Assembly (NCBI GenBank): GCA_015478945.1
Contig: JABUQX010125963.1
Span: 1 to 37,500, forward strand
DNA: 37,500 bases
Direction: 5' to 3'
Origin: Trachelipus rathkii
Taxonomy: Eukaryota; Arthropoda; Malacostraca; Isopoda; Trachelipodidae
The notes below the pieces were generated by a model, which saw nothing but the letters and a program-made list of their open reading frames with translations, was not told the DNA's origin and made no database searches. Position numbers and translations under genes: made by a program. This document shows, piece after piece, positions 14,001 to 25,470 of the stretch. Positions within the stretch are counted from its first letter, which is position 1, and each line of letters opens with the position of its first letter.

Positions 14001-14330
14001 ACCCCCAGCCGCAGTGATGGCTCAAATTGACGCCACAGCACAGAAGCCTTCCACCCGACCCAGAGGCTGTCACAACGCTATGCTATATCCGAACACCACA
14101 CGCCTACTCAGTCACAGAGGTGAAGCGCAAGTCCACAAATCACTACAATACAACAGCGCTAAAGCCAGCAATGCTTTATGGGTAGAAAAGCAAAGTCAGC
14201 GTACCCCCACAAGCAAGCTAGGACTGCTAAAATGAACAGAAGCAGTTCACATTCCCATGGGAAAAGAGCTTGAAAAGAGCACGGAAAGCCACTACTCCAG
14301 TTCTAGAGGCTTTAAATGACACGAAACACA
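8001..14330 (+). repeat. Main degenerate satellite array, ~40-bp unit
   Basis: Diverged copies of one unit recur all in the same orientation. The clearest core is CAGCAGAGGCTGAAATGAGC, followed by ACAGCAC and a C-run. In 9091-9590 I placed copies near 9091, 9133, 9199, 9240, 9286, 9319, 9365, 9409, 9442, 9475, 9512, 9551 and 9590, which gives a spacing of 33-66 and mostly about 40 bases. Copies are equally clear at 12000-12080, 13280-13560 and 13860-14060. In 10400-11900 the units are AT-enriched but still visible (CAGCATAGGCTGAATA near 10853), and a short (ATT)n run lies at about 11440-11510. The open frames here (such as 9467-10030 minus) have repeat-derived composition and no domain, so I annotate no gene. 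Confidence 0.75.
13650..13704 (+). repeat. Short dispersed repeat, inverted partner of 6424-6480
   Basis: This is a segment of about 55 bp embedded in the satellite array that matches the reverse complement of 6424-6480. The flanking satellite is on the plus strand at both places, so this is not a simple inversion of the whole array. Confidence 0.75.
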
Positions 14331-14569
14331 AATCAGATCTCCCAGCTGGTTTCACCACCTATATAAACCGCAACACAGATGGATGCTGCTGGTAATTTAA
14401 GCCATTCTGAAAAAACTATTACAAAAGCAGCTAAAGAAGAAAAAAGCAATGGAAGTTTAGAGAGTAGCCTCTCATAGAATCCTATGAAAGGCTTCCGACG
14501 TATTTTTCCACACAACCTACTGTAAGAAAAAATTAGAAGACAATTGATCATTAATAAGGTACACTACAA

Positions 14570-15763
14570 AGACTGTTCAGTACTTACTTATCTGACCGAG
14601 AACACAATACGTTCAATTTAGGAGACACATCATTTCCTCAACTTGCTCAACTTTCCCATGGGGGGGGGGTGTCCCTCAGGGCTCGTATAGCTGGGGCCGC
14701 TATTCTTTATATATATACTAATGACTTCCAAATTTGTCACAGTTCAATACACTCTCAATATGCTGAGACACTCCAATCTTAATATAAATTTATAATTTGA
14801 AAATCCTTTAGACAAATATGTAAAATAATGAATTAAAAAAAATTGGTAGAAATACACTGAATTCCCTTAATCATAGAAAAAATCGATTGGTGGGATTGGA
14901 GTAATCACAAAGTCAAAAGAGGAAGAAAGACAATTTACGAAAGAAGAGTACGTAGCCAAAGGAGATCAGCCCTTTCCGTTGGAGTGTTAGCTTTAGATTC
15001 ATAAGTAAAAATTTCAAAAGAGAACACATAAAAAAACTTTTAGAAGTACTTTTGGCCACAATTCATTTTTTAGCCAGTGAAACTTTTCTTCCAAAATATA
15101 TTTTAAAAAAACTTTACTATAGTCTTTTTTATCTCAACTAACTCTACTGTCTTTCAGTTTTGGGTTTGTGAAAGTGAAATACCTACTGCAACCTCTAATC
15201 GTTATACAAAAGACAAAATAATATTCGTGTAATATCAGGGCCACGAAACTACCGTGAACACACAACCCCACTTTTTCCCAACAAAAAAAAATTTTGTCTT
15301 TAATAAACTTAATGAAAGTTATACCCTAACAGTTAATATTGTCATGTTTAAAATCACAAATGGAACTACAAATGAACTTTTGACTAAAATCCTTGTACAA
15401 AACCAAACTTTAAGAAACAATCTCCGTAGCACAGATTCCCTTAACCTAGACAAAGCAAAATTCAACCTAACGAAATCTCGGAGGACCATCACATATAAGG
15501 GCCTAGAATTGTGGAATAACCTCACCTGGGAAATATTTACAGTAGAAGTCAATCACCATTGGGTCGTTCCGTAGAAATATCAGAAGGCTTCTTATTATCT
15601 CAATACTAACGAGGACATTCCAACCTCGTTAATTCATATTCTCACGTCGAATGTGACCGATTCCTATAGCAGTCATTAATAATTTTCTTAAGCTCTCATA
15701 ATTTGTCATAGAATTAATAAGTTTATGAAGATATAGGTTTGATATTATGAATACTAATATAAC

Positions 15764-15764
<1 letters not shown>
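14570..15764 (+). mobile_element. 5'-truncated non-LTR retrotransposon (LINE), right copy
   Basis: On the plus strand a broken reverse transcriptase can be followed. RTQYVQFRRH lies at about 14600-14630, then GVPQGS (14667-14684), a frameshift, LGPLFF (near 14690-14707), YTNDFQ (near 14715) and SQYAETL, which corresponds to the catalytic YADD region with the second Asp replaced. A C-terminal frame follows (15254-15574) and a 3' UTR ends at about 15764, where an (ATT)n tail begins. The order GVPQGSxLGPLLF, YxNDF, YADD and xYxGxxLWN is that of CR1/Jockey-type LINE ORF2. The 5' part of ORF2, the endonuclease and ORF1 are missing. A G-run of about ten bases at 14661-14670 is likely over- or under-called. 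The copy at 4144-5375 is its inverted partner. Confidence 0.82.
15254..15574 (+). pseudogene. C-terminal fragment of LINE ORF2 (right copy)
   Basis: This is a 106-codon open frame. Residues 56-90 carry the characteristic LINE C-terminal tail: LRSTDSLNLDKAKFNLTKSR, then ITYKGLELWNNL at 79-90 (compare the usual TRxxxNL...SxxYxGxxLWNSLP). The ATG is simply the first in the frame. The true protein would continue from the RT domain upstream, which is separated by stops and frameshifts. The minus-strand frame at 15319-15552 and the plus-strand frame at 4418-4648 are antisense shadows. The matching peptide is preserved in the left copy, which supports descent from a real coding sequence. The fragment is non-functional as it stands. 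Confidence 0.7.
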
Positions 15765-15798
<34 letters not shown>

Positions 15799-15857
15799 TA
15801 TTATATTAATTATTATATTATTATTGTTATTGTTTTGTTATTGTACTGTTATCATTA

Positions 15858-15891
<34 letters not shown>

Positions 15892-16369
15892 TATTATTAT
15901 TATTATTATTAATCATTATTATTATTAATTATTATTATTAATTACTATTATTAGAATCAATATTAATATTAGTATAATAAGTATTATATATTAATTATTA
16001 TTATATTAGATTGTAATAATAATGGTATAATTATTATTATTGTTATTTACAATTATTAGTATATTTACTATTATAATTATTACTATCATCATTACTATAT
16101 ATACTAACTAGTTGTACTAATAGTGTTTGTGGTATCTATTATATTATTATTTTATATTATTATTATACTTATCTATTATTATTATTATTATAATTAAAAT
16201 TACTATAATTAAGATATTATTACTATACTTATAAGTATTATGAATAATTATTAATTATTTATTATAAATGCTATTATTTTTATTGTTATTATTTTTATTA
16301 TTGTTATTTTTATTAATCTCCTCTTGTTTTTTATTCATTATTCATTATTATTCCTTTTATTATTTACCA

Positions 16370-16640
16370 CCTTAATTCGTGCTACACCCTCCAAGTTTTC
16401 GTTAGTAGCATATGGAATCCACATCTTTGAATGCGACACCATGTTGTCGTAAATAAACCCATCCACACTAAACCTAATCCACACTACTACGCATAGGCCA
16501 TCCGTCCCAGCCATTTTCTCGTTTCTCACATTTGAATTCCTGTATCATCACCCTACTAATTTATTATTCGAACTCCATATTATTTAGACCTAACTGCCAA
16601 GTTCACACGCTATATGTCTGTCCATTAAGACGGAGTATTA
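16370..16640. other. Unique-sequence island inside the ATT tract
   Basis: This is about 270 bp of normal-complexity sequence in the triplet tract. On the minus strand an open frame (16529-16338) reads MRNEKMAGTDGLCVV and later VDGFIYDN and ATNENLEGVA. The DGxxYxN spacing resembles a Kazal inhibitor core, but the expected cysteines are missing. I therefore do not call a gene. It may be a fragment of an insertion or a diverged exon. Confidence 0.3.
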
Positions 16641-16796
16641 TTGTCAATTGTTTTTATTATTTATTAATTATTAATTACATATTCATTAATTATTAATTTC
16701 ATTTTATCTATTATATTATTATTTTTATTATATTATTATTATTAATTATTATTATTATTAATTTTATTATTATATTATTATTATTATTATTATTAA

Positions 16797-16838
<42 letters not shown>

Positions 16839-17677
16839 ATTATTATATATTATTATATTATTTTATTATTATATTATTATTATTATTTTTATTATTATTA
16901 TTATTATTATTAATTTTTATATTATTGATTATTATTATTATTATTAATTATTAATCATTATATTTTATTATTATTATTATTATTATATTATTATTATTAT
17001 TATTATTATTTGTTATTGTCAATATTGGTGTCTACATACCATTACTAATTTATTAGTATTATTTTGATTCATATTATTATTATTACTCATTAACTTATTT
17101 GAAAATTTGCCCTTGATGTTATAATATTATTAATGATTATTATTATTTATTATTATTATTATAGATATTATTATTATTAATATATAATAATTATTAATTA
17201 TTATCATTATTATTATATTATTATTTATTTTAATTATTATTATTATTATTATTTATTATTAATTATATTATTTATTATTCTTATCATATTATGAATTTTT
17301 AATCATTTTAATATATTAACTTTATATTATATATTATTTTTAGAACTGTATTATATAATAATATTATAATGTGAAGTGTTTATCATCATTAATACTGTTA
17401 GTTTTAGTTTATTACTATTATTAGTATTATTATTATTTATTATTATTATAGTAATACTGTTATTATTTATTTTTTCGTAATCGGAAAACGGCATAACCAC
17501 TACCTTCTTCATTATTATTATTATTATTAGTATTATTTTTAGCTATGACTATTATTATTATTATTATTATATGATTATTATTATTTTTGTGTTGTGATTT
17601 GCATTTTCCTTTAACTAAATAGTATGATTATTTTATTATGATTATTATTATATTATTATTATTATTTATTATTATTA

Positions 17678-17713
<36 letters not shown>

Positions 17714-17962
17714 TTTATTATTTATTATTATTATTATTAATTATATTATTAATTGTTGTTAACATGTTATTATTTTTATTATTATTATTAGTTATTATTA
17801 TAATTCATTATTATAATTTTATTTATTATTATTATTATTATTATTTTATTATTTATATGATTACCAGAGAGAAAAGTTGAAGTAATTATATATTCATTAT
17901 TAACATAAGTTTCATATATTATTCATATATTATTATTTTTAATTATTATTATTATTATATTT

Positions 17963-17998
17963 GGGCTCAATGGACGAAAACGTCCACCCTAGGAGCCC
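17963..17998. repeat. Compound perfect hairpin in the ATT tract
   Basis: GGGCTC (17963-17968) pairs with GAGCCC (17993-17998), and TGGACG (17971-17976) pairs with CGTCCA (17981-17986) around an AAAA loop, with an asymmetric internal bulge. This gives 12 base pairs, mostly GC, inside otherwise AT-only DNA. It is not followed by a clear T-run and its role is unknown. Confidence 0.6.
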
Positions 17999-18900
17999 TT
18001 ATTCTCATAAGTAGTAAGATTATCTTAGTATTACATCCTTCTTAATGTAAGCATAAACTGTTATTATTTTGTGAGAATAAAAAGCATAATTTTTTGAAAT
18101 TTGTATGTGAATGATCGAAAGTTAGATTAATTAGTAATTATTATTAATTATTATTATTATTAAAAAGATCCTATATTACTATTATTTATTTTTGAATATT
18201 AATACATTTATTATTAATTTAGTTATTATATTATTATTATTATTATTATTTTTTATTTTCTTATTTATTATATATAACTTACATTATATTATAATTAGTA
18301 CATTATTATTATCTATTATTATTATTATTATTATTATTATTCATTATTCATTATCTATTATTATTATTATTAATTATTATTACTTATTAATTATTATTAT
18401 TATTTATTATTATTATCTATTCACTATTATTATTTATTAATTAATTTTAATATTCAATAATTAATTCTCATTTTCTCTTCATTAATATTTTTAGAAGTAA
18501 TATTAGTACTGTATTCAAATATTAGTATTTCCATTATTAGCATTATTATCATGTTATTTTCAATATATTTTCATTTCTAAATCATTATTTTATTCATTAT
18601 TATTATTATTCGATTCCATTATTCTTTATATATTATAATATTATTATTATTATTTTATATTATTATAATTATTTAAATATTATTATTTTACTTATTATTT
18701 TTATTATTATATTATTTATTATAGCATATTAGACTCATTTTTCATTTTTACTTCATTTTTCTTATTATTTATACAGTAATAATTATTTATTTATTTATCT
18801 ATTTTATTATATTATTATTATTAATTATTATTATTACGTAGTTAATATAATCATTTATTATTATTATTTATTTATTTATTTATTCTTATTATTGAGAGTA

Positions 18901-19615
18901 CTAAGTAGTTGATATTATTATTTTATTATTTAAGGTTTTCCTGATTTGGGAGTATAATAAGAGAGTAAGATAAGAAAACTCATCTTATTGAAAACCTCCG
19001 AACATACTACTATATATATATACAAAAAGTAATGTTTAAATTAATATCTTTATAAATATAATATAATATTATAATACTATAATATAATATATATATAATA
19101 ATATATATTATATATATTAATATATAACTATAAAATAATATATATTATAATAATATATATTATTAATATATATATTATAGTATATATATATTATATATAT
19201 AAATATATATATATTAATATATATATTAAATATAATATATTTAATATAATATATATATTAATATTATATATCAGCATATTTCCCCCCTATCTTGATTTAA
19301 CACATATAAATGAGTAGGAGTAAGGATAGCTCAAACCATCCATAGAAATCGAGGCATGTATGAGCATTTCCAGATACAGAATAAGTTGTTTAAGCGAGTT
19401 ATACCCCAGAACAGTACTAACCACTGACCTATTCTAAGTCGGCCTCTTTCTGACACGGCTCAGACGTTACGTATGTGGATAATACTTAAATTTAATAATA
19501 TTATATATTATATAAATATATATTATAAAATATATATAAATATTATTATATACATATATATATATACTATATTATATATATATATATATATAAATATATA
19601 TATAAACTATAACAT
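18901..19615. repeat. TA-rich repeats flanking a short unique segment
   Basis: 18901-19005 is mixed sequence containing the inverted pair GGTTTTC/GAAAACC. 19010-19262 is irregular (TA)n/(TATAA)n. 19263-19490 is about 230 bp of unique sequence with no recognisable gene. 19490-19615 is again TA-rich. Confidence 0.65.
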
Positions 19616-20340
19616 AATTTATTTGTGCAGATCCGGTCATTCGTGGAAGTAGAGCCGGACGTGCATTTTTTTGAGTTGCTCTGGGTTGAATAAGTTCTAA
19701 TACATATATAATTTTATTTTTGTTCTATTATTATTTGTAAAGATTGTTGTTTAGTTGAATGTGTGTTTCTTCTCTCAATCTTTGTTCTTTGTTTTTTTAA
19801 TTTTATTTTCTTATTCATATATTCATTATCAGTATGAATAATTTTATTAGTATTTTTTACTCACTGTAGCGAGTACCTGAGATTTTTTAAAGGGATTAGT
19901 CTAGTTTTAAGTTATTTTTTATATTTTTTTTTTTAATTATTTATCAATTTTAATATCTTTCGCAATGTCTTATGGTCGAGAGTCTTCTTTTATAGGTTAC
20001 GGAAATCTTTATAGTATAGGGTAAAAAATTAGGGATAGGGTTTACTGTATATAAGCTGTACTTTGAGTTTTATTTTTTTAATAATACAAAATTCTGATTG
20101 TGTAAATCTAAATCTGCCCGGCGTAGCAACTATATCAACTTAAGTCTTAAATAGTGTTCGGGTTCTGAATTATATCACACGATTTTTTCCTTTGTATTTT
20201 TGTCTGTCCTTTTGCTTTATGTATTCTTGTTATGTAGGAGTGTGTGTGTGTGTGATGTGTAGTAGATGTGTGATGTTTGATGTGTGTTGTGTGTATGTGG
20301 ATGTAGATGTGATGTGTTGTGTGTTGGTGTGTGAGCTGGA
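19616..20340. other. AT-rich intergenic sequence with an imperfect (TG)n tract
   Basis: No gene was recognised. 20241-20333 is an imperfect TG/GATG microsatellite: perfect (TG)7 at 20241-20254, then GATGTG variants. Confidence 0.6.
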
Positions 20341-22870
20341 GAGCAGAATTTGCACATAGGTGCGGGCTTTCATTGACTTACAACCACATCCCGTGGCTTA
20401 AATTCTAACTCTGCTCTTTCCGTATGAATACCAACAAATCATTTAATTCTCATAGCCCTAAATACTTTATGCTCTTGTCTGAAGAATCATTGTATGGTTG
20501 CTTAGAATTCCATACCATCTAAACTTTATTTTAATTTGTATACCACACTATAACTTATTAATCATAATGATTTACCGTCCTAAAGGGTGGAGTATGTGTA
20601 CCTCTAATGGTAAAATCACATTAACCAACTCCTTAGTATCACGTCTCGTGTAATACTCTGCCATCACCTAATTTTTCACTGAGACTGTTCCGTCTTAAAA
20701 TTCTTCTTCCTTCTACTACAAAATAATCTTGTGCTTTCTGCTACTGTTTCTCCACTAACAGAACAGATATTTTCCCGCCTATTTAGTATAATAATCTTAC
20801 TCTTCTCCGAAGACTGTTATATTCTTTATCACTTCCAATATAACTGAGGTCCTCTATTTTCAGAGATTTCCACACATGTAACACAAACACTGGTATATTA
20901 AGTTGGGGTCCTCTCACATTACTGAATTTAGTATGAGTGGGGAGGAGGCTCCGAAATCACTTCAGCATCTCATAACGCATCTGGAGACAACTTAATTAAA
21001 GAACCAACACACATTCACCGTATCAGTTCACAACCAATTCATGACACACACCACTTGACTCTAATGTTATTCACCACTAGTTTCTTATCTTTAATAGTAA
21101 TATACATCCCCACTTCGCTCCTTATAGGATAAATCTGTACCAACAACCTTAATATCTTCTTAATATTTCAATTTACTATTACTCCAACATGATCATCTCA
21201 TGCCCTTTGTCGTTCTTTATCTGGCACCTTTGATCGGGCCGATTTGTGGGCACTTTGCGCTGCTTCTATGAGCACTAACTATTAATTGGAAGAACTGCTT
21301 TATTTCCTCTGGTTGACGCTGTCGGCTTTCTGCCGACAAGGTGGGCAGCTATGTATCGTTGAATTACGGTAATGAGCAAAGTATTCATTCCTTCTATCGA
21401 CTAAATCTTCTTCCTTCAATAATCCTTACGGTTTCGATCGATAATTGCTCTCTGGCCCCTTCAGGACTAGAGACCATGCTATCGGGGCGTGTGCAAATAC
21501 CTCGTTATCCTATCATCTCGCTAATTTTCCCATTCCAGCTAGAATCAGTTTGACAAGGCGCATAACTCTTTAAGACCGAGTCAATATGCGAGACTTTCAT
21601 TAAAAACGAAAGTGCGCCTAACCTCCTGGTTCTCCCACGACAATCATACTGCCTCTTGTCCGAAAAAACACATCTCCTCTAACAACTCCTCGTATTATAT
21701 TTATCCCTTTTCCTCTCTTATTCGATCTGTATGGTTCTGTTGCTAACTCTCCAACTGAAAATGCCGCCAATCCTTCGGCCTCCTATTTTCGCTCTAACTC
21801 AACCCTGAAGCGATTGGATCCTGGCATTCCTACTTCCTCTCTTCTCTTCTCAAGGTGTCCTATGCGCTTTTGCCTAGAAAAATTACATTTGTATCGGTGC
21901 ATGGGCTCCTGAAATCTAGGTGAACGTTAGGAAGAGCGGGTGGCGGATTGCCATTCCTTTCCGAGTGTTTAGGGAGGTGCTTGCGTTATACTGCCCCTCC
22001 ACTCTCGCTTTCACACTAATATTCTTCTATGCCTCATATAACTAGTAACTTCTATCCCTCAGTGTATATGGGATAGCGTTGCAAATATGGTCCAACTATT
22101 CCGAAAAAAGGTAATGCCGCTCATGCATTACTCTGTCTAAATAATCGCCACTATAGCTTCTAACCTTGTATTCTAGATCTAAGATCTTCCGATAACCGCC
22201 ACTCCTTCTCAACGTTCAACGTAATTCTTAAAGACCATCTGGTAATCTTCATTCCCTTCTTTCCGATCGTCCAAGTACGGCTTTCGGCGCCTTCGAGGTC
22301 TCACTGTGAATGATTACTTTTTCATTATATACTAACAAGATTTTTATTGGTTTTCCACCTCTAAGGAATCACCGCGGAGAAGACTTGCGTAGTAGGCCAC
22401 TTGACATTAATGCCAAAGAACATTTGACCGGGTATGGCCAGCGTCGCTACACTGCTCTCCAAGCCCCCTCCTTTGGATTTCCTCCCTTCTCTTTGATACT
22501 TTTTATGATCATAGTTTTTTCTTCAAATTGCTCGATAGTCATCGGGGATTGTTGGCGATGGGAGGAACTCTTCTTCCTTTTTCTGTCCAATAGTGGTGTA
22601 TCCTCAAGCGGATTCGTACTTATCTTCGTTACTTTATTCTTGCTTTTCATTAATGAATTCTTCTCGTCTGCCTATCTCCAGGACTTCGTATTGTGCAACT
22701 AACATGATTTGCCTGATGATCAGAACCCTATCATTATATGACAAGTCAACAGCTCATTTCAATTCTGCTACCTATCTTTTACTTCGTAGAATTGCCTCTG
22801 CGTCCCTGTAATCTGTTCCGAGTTCCTATCTCATCAGCTGAATCTCTGGATAGAATGTTACGGGTGGGAC
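20340..22870 (-). pseudogene. Decayed ORF1/gag-like remnant of a LINE (minus strand)
   Basis: The minus strand is purine-rich and codon-like. At 22650-22447 a 67-codon frame contains LLDRKRKKSSS and TIEQFEEKTMIIKSIKEKGG. At 21827-21618 a frame of 70 codons with a single internal stop contains NRFRVELERK, EAEGLAAFSVGELATEPYRS and then RGKGINIIRGVVRGDV. The order of an RVE...EA-L segment, a basic P-R--N segment and RGVVRG resembles the region before the zinc knuckles in gag-like ORF1 proteins of Jockey-superfamily LINEs. A cysteine-rich run, CKFCSPAH, appears near 20365-20345. The intervening frame is broken repeatedly. The identification comes from pattern memory only and no database was searched. 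An alternative is a decayed host gene. Confidence 0.4.
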
Positions 22871-24160
22871 CGGTCCGTCGCAACCCTTGTGAAATTTAAT
22901 TCTTTAAAAAACCCAACTTCTACAAAATCTCCCTCTCTAAAACACTAACTTTCTATCTCTTTCGACGGTTTCTCTCGTCTCTCCTGTTGACAATAATAAC
23001 ATCTTGGGCCTTAACATAAACAAAAATGTCTTGGAAACCTCACATCACAATGGTTCTGGGGCGCCTCAAAGAGCTGGGAGTTTGTCTTTAGAAACTGCGA
23101 GCTTTTTTTCCCTCTTCCACGTATTTCACACCATATATACAGGAGGTCTTACATCCGCACCTTGATATAGAAAAAAGAATGTAATACAAATACATCGCCT
23201 ACTTCACTAATTCACTGGGAAGGGGGGGGCCTCAGGTTTCACCTGGCTTTTGGATAGGGTGGAGTCAAAGACTAAAAGACTTATAAACTTGTCCTGTACT
23301 TTCTGGTTTCACTTGACCCTCTATCTTTGCGAGCGCGATGTTGGTGCTTTAATCTCTTTCTATAGGTACCAGATAACGTCGATGACAAGCGAATATCATC
23401 AGAGGGAACTTTCCAACTACGCGTGCACACCAAAATCATATTAAGAAGCCCTACGTAAACACAAACAGGGTGACTGTGATTCGGCACATGGTTATTGTGT
23501 TTGATGTTAGCCAACCCAGACGAGTTCGCTGCGGTACACCTCCTTCATTTCCATGCCATCTCCTGTATCTGTGTCGGAATTTCTACTGCCACTACCGTAA
23601 TATACGGCAGCAACTTATAATAGCCCCCATCACATTTACCAAGAAGCCCCGCGTCTGTGCTCAATCTGCGTAATTTTGCGTTAGTTGAATAATTTTTTGT
23701 TGAGTTTGTAACTATTCCTTCCCTTCCTTGAATAGAGGCCTTTGCCCGTCAGCGTGGTGATACTCTGTAAAAATAAAAAAAATAAAAAAAAAAAAAAAAA
23801 AAAAAATTATACCTCTCATAAAAATAATACGGCATAGGGCAAAAATGATATATGAGATTTTAAAACTTCTTCAAAATGTTTAAAGAACCAGCGTATAATG
23901 ATTGGGAAAACAATCATGATGATACTACAAACACAATATGAAACACTAAGTTATTATATATGCGAGCTTCCAAAATTCTAAATAATTAATCAATTCTCGC
24001 TATTATGCACCTTATTATGGCGATAAATATAAAAGATATTTGATAATACAGTTGTGTTATAAAAAAGTTTCTCTACAAATATAGTTTAAGTACTAAAATA
24101 CATTATATACACACAAATAATCCAGTACGATCTCAAGACACACTATATGTACGTTTAAGT
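22871..24160. other. Non-coding sequence with a poly-A tract
   Basis: No intact gene was seen. Short frames (23250-23444 plus, 23470-23673 plus, 23514-23281 minus) overlap on both strands and have no recognisable domain. A poly-A tract with few interruptions at 23769-23806 could be the 3' tail of a plus-strand retroposed element whose body I cannot delimit. A run of eight or nine G lies near 23221. Confidence 0.45.
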
Positions 24161-24900
24161 AAGTTTAATATGATAAATCTTGCGGTAAAACACACTCAGA
24201 GGCCGATGCTATTTCTTTCGGTTCCTCCATATATTAAAAATTTATCATTTCATTATTTATTATTATTCATTAAAAGTCTTGAATATGAAGCACAGTCTGT
24301 TACTTGTAACTCTTTATTAATTATAAGTATGTTTAAAATCTTTTCACCATCGTATCAAAAATATTCTTATATTGAAATTATATATATTTGGGGATCACAA
24401 AACTATATAATTATTATTATTTTTATTCACTCATTATTTATTATTTATTATTTTAGTTTATATTTTAATTATTTTCAAATTATTTATTATTATTATTATT
24501 ATTCTCATATGTACATTATGTATTATTACTTCCACTTTATTAGAAAAGTTTCTGATTAGTTTATCGTGATTATAAAACTTACGTTTATAATTATTAATAT
24601 ATTAAATTATCAATTTATTTATTTATATTACTTAACTCTATTATTAATTTATTATTGATGTAAATTATTTATTATTTATTATTATTATTATTATTGATTA
24701 TTATAAATACTATTAATTAGTTACATTATTAATATTCATTTATTTTATATGTTATTATTAATATTATTCCCTAAGGAATTTAATTTAAATATTTATTATT
24801 ACTATATTAATTGTTTAATTATTATTTTAATATAAAATATTTTAATTATCAACTTTCACTTGATCATATTATTAGTATTGCTTAATATGCAATTAATATG
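24161..24900. repeat. ATT-rich low-complexity tract
   Basis: Short (ATT)n runs and T-rich sequence occur on the plus strand (for example 24487-24502 and 24671-24695). The frame at 24170-24559 becomes repeat-encoded Ile/Tyr after its first third and has no domain. Confidence 0.65.
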
Positions 24901-25470
24901 AATTTCGGCGTGCAAACCGCTGAATAAAGTCACACACTATATACTATACAAATATTATCAGGTCTTGTTTCCCAGCGGCTTCTGAATATCAAAAAATTAG
25001 TTATAGCTCACATGGGTAATATAATACATTATACATAATATATAATATATATTATATCATAACATAATATAAAGTAGTTTAATAAGAACGGTAATATTAT
25101 GTAGTTAATATATAAATATAAATAATTATAGAAATGGAATATAAAATGTAAATATTTATATAATAAATAAATTTATATTAATTATAATCTTTAGAATAAA
25201 CTATCGTTGGTTGATTAATAAATATTAAATTATCAATCATTCTTGATTCATATATATATAACCAAAACTCGATGGTTCCAAAGGTTTACGGACCGAACCG
25301 CGGTCAGGAACTAAATAAATGATTAATTTGCCTCATTACTTTTTTTTGTAAAAATTATTTTTCTAGATAGTTTTTAGGAAATTAAATGGAAATTAGAAAA
25401 AATATTTCGTGAATCTGGAACTAAATATATAAAAACTATATTAATAAAATACAATGCGTGAAATATACGC
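24901..25470. other. AT-rich sequence carrying one copy of a ~90-bp direct repeat
   Basis: No gene was seen. 25367-25455 (TTTTTAGGAAATTAAATGGA, then AATATTTCGTGAATCTGGAA) is repeated at about 25669-25760 with the same order of blocks. The spacing is about 300 bp and the AAT tract lies between the copies. Confidence 0.5.

Larger units (their letters stand above)
15765..18900. repeat. ATT-triplet-rich tract, >3 kb
   Basis: The tract begins with a perfect (ATT)n run at the 3' end of the right LINE copy and continues, interrupted, for about 3 kb. Perfect runs of up to 10-14 triplets occur (for example near 15765-15793 and 16800-16835). Here the plus strand is T-rich, the mirror image of 1-4143. 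The Ile/Tyr/Leu frames at 17638-17880 and 18192-18440 are translated repeat. Non-repeat islands lie at about 16370-16640, 17030-17060, 17480-17510 and 17955-18120. Confidence 0.85.

Noticed and set aside
1..14330. CRISPR-like array
   Set aside because: Unit spacing and sequence are irregular, there are no unique spacers between conserved repeats, and the context is eukaryotic.
4144..15764. A single large palindrome centred near 10 kb
   Set aside because: The LINE copies and one 55-bp block are inverted, but the satellite on both sides of the supposed centre is in the same orientation.
17638..18440. Hydrophobic Ile/Tyr/Leu open frames resembling membrane proteins
   Set aside because: They are direct translations of ATT repeats.
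22310..22702. Plus-strand frame of 130 codons with a hydrophobic C-terminal half
   Set aside because: It lies opposite the purine-rich, codon-like minus strand of the gag-like remnant, and the hydrophobic run is the antisense of Lys/Glu-rich codons.
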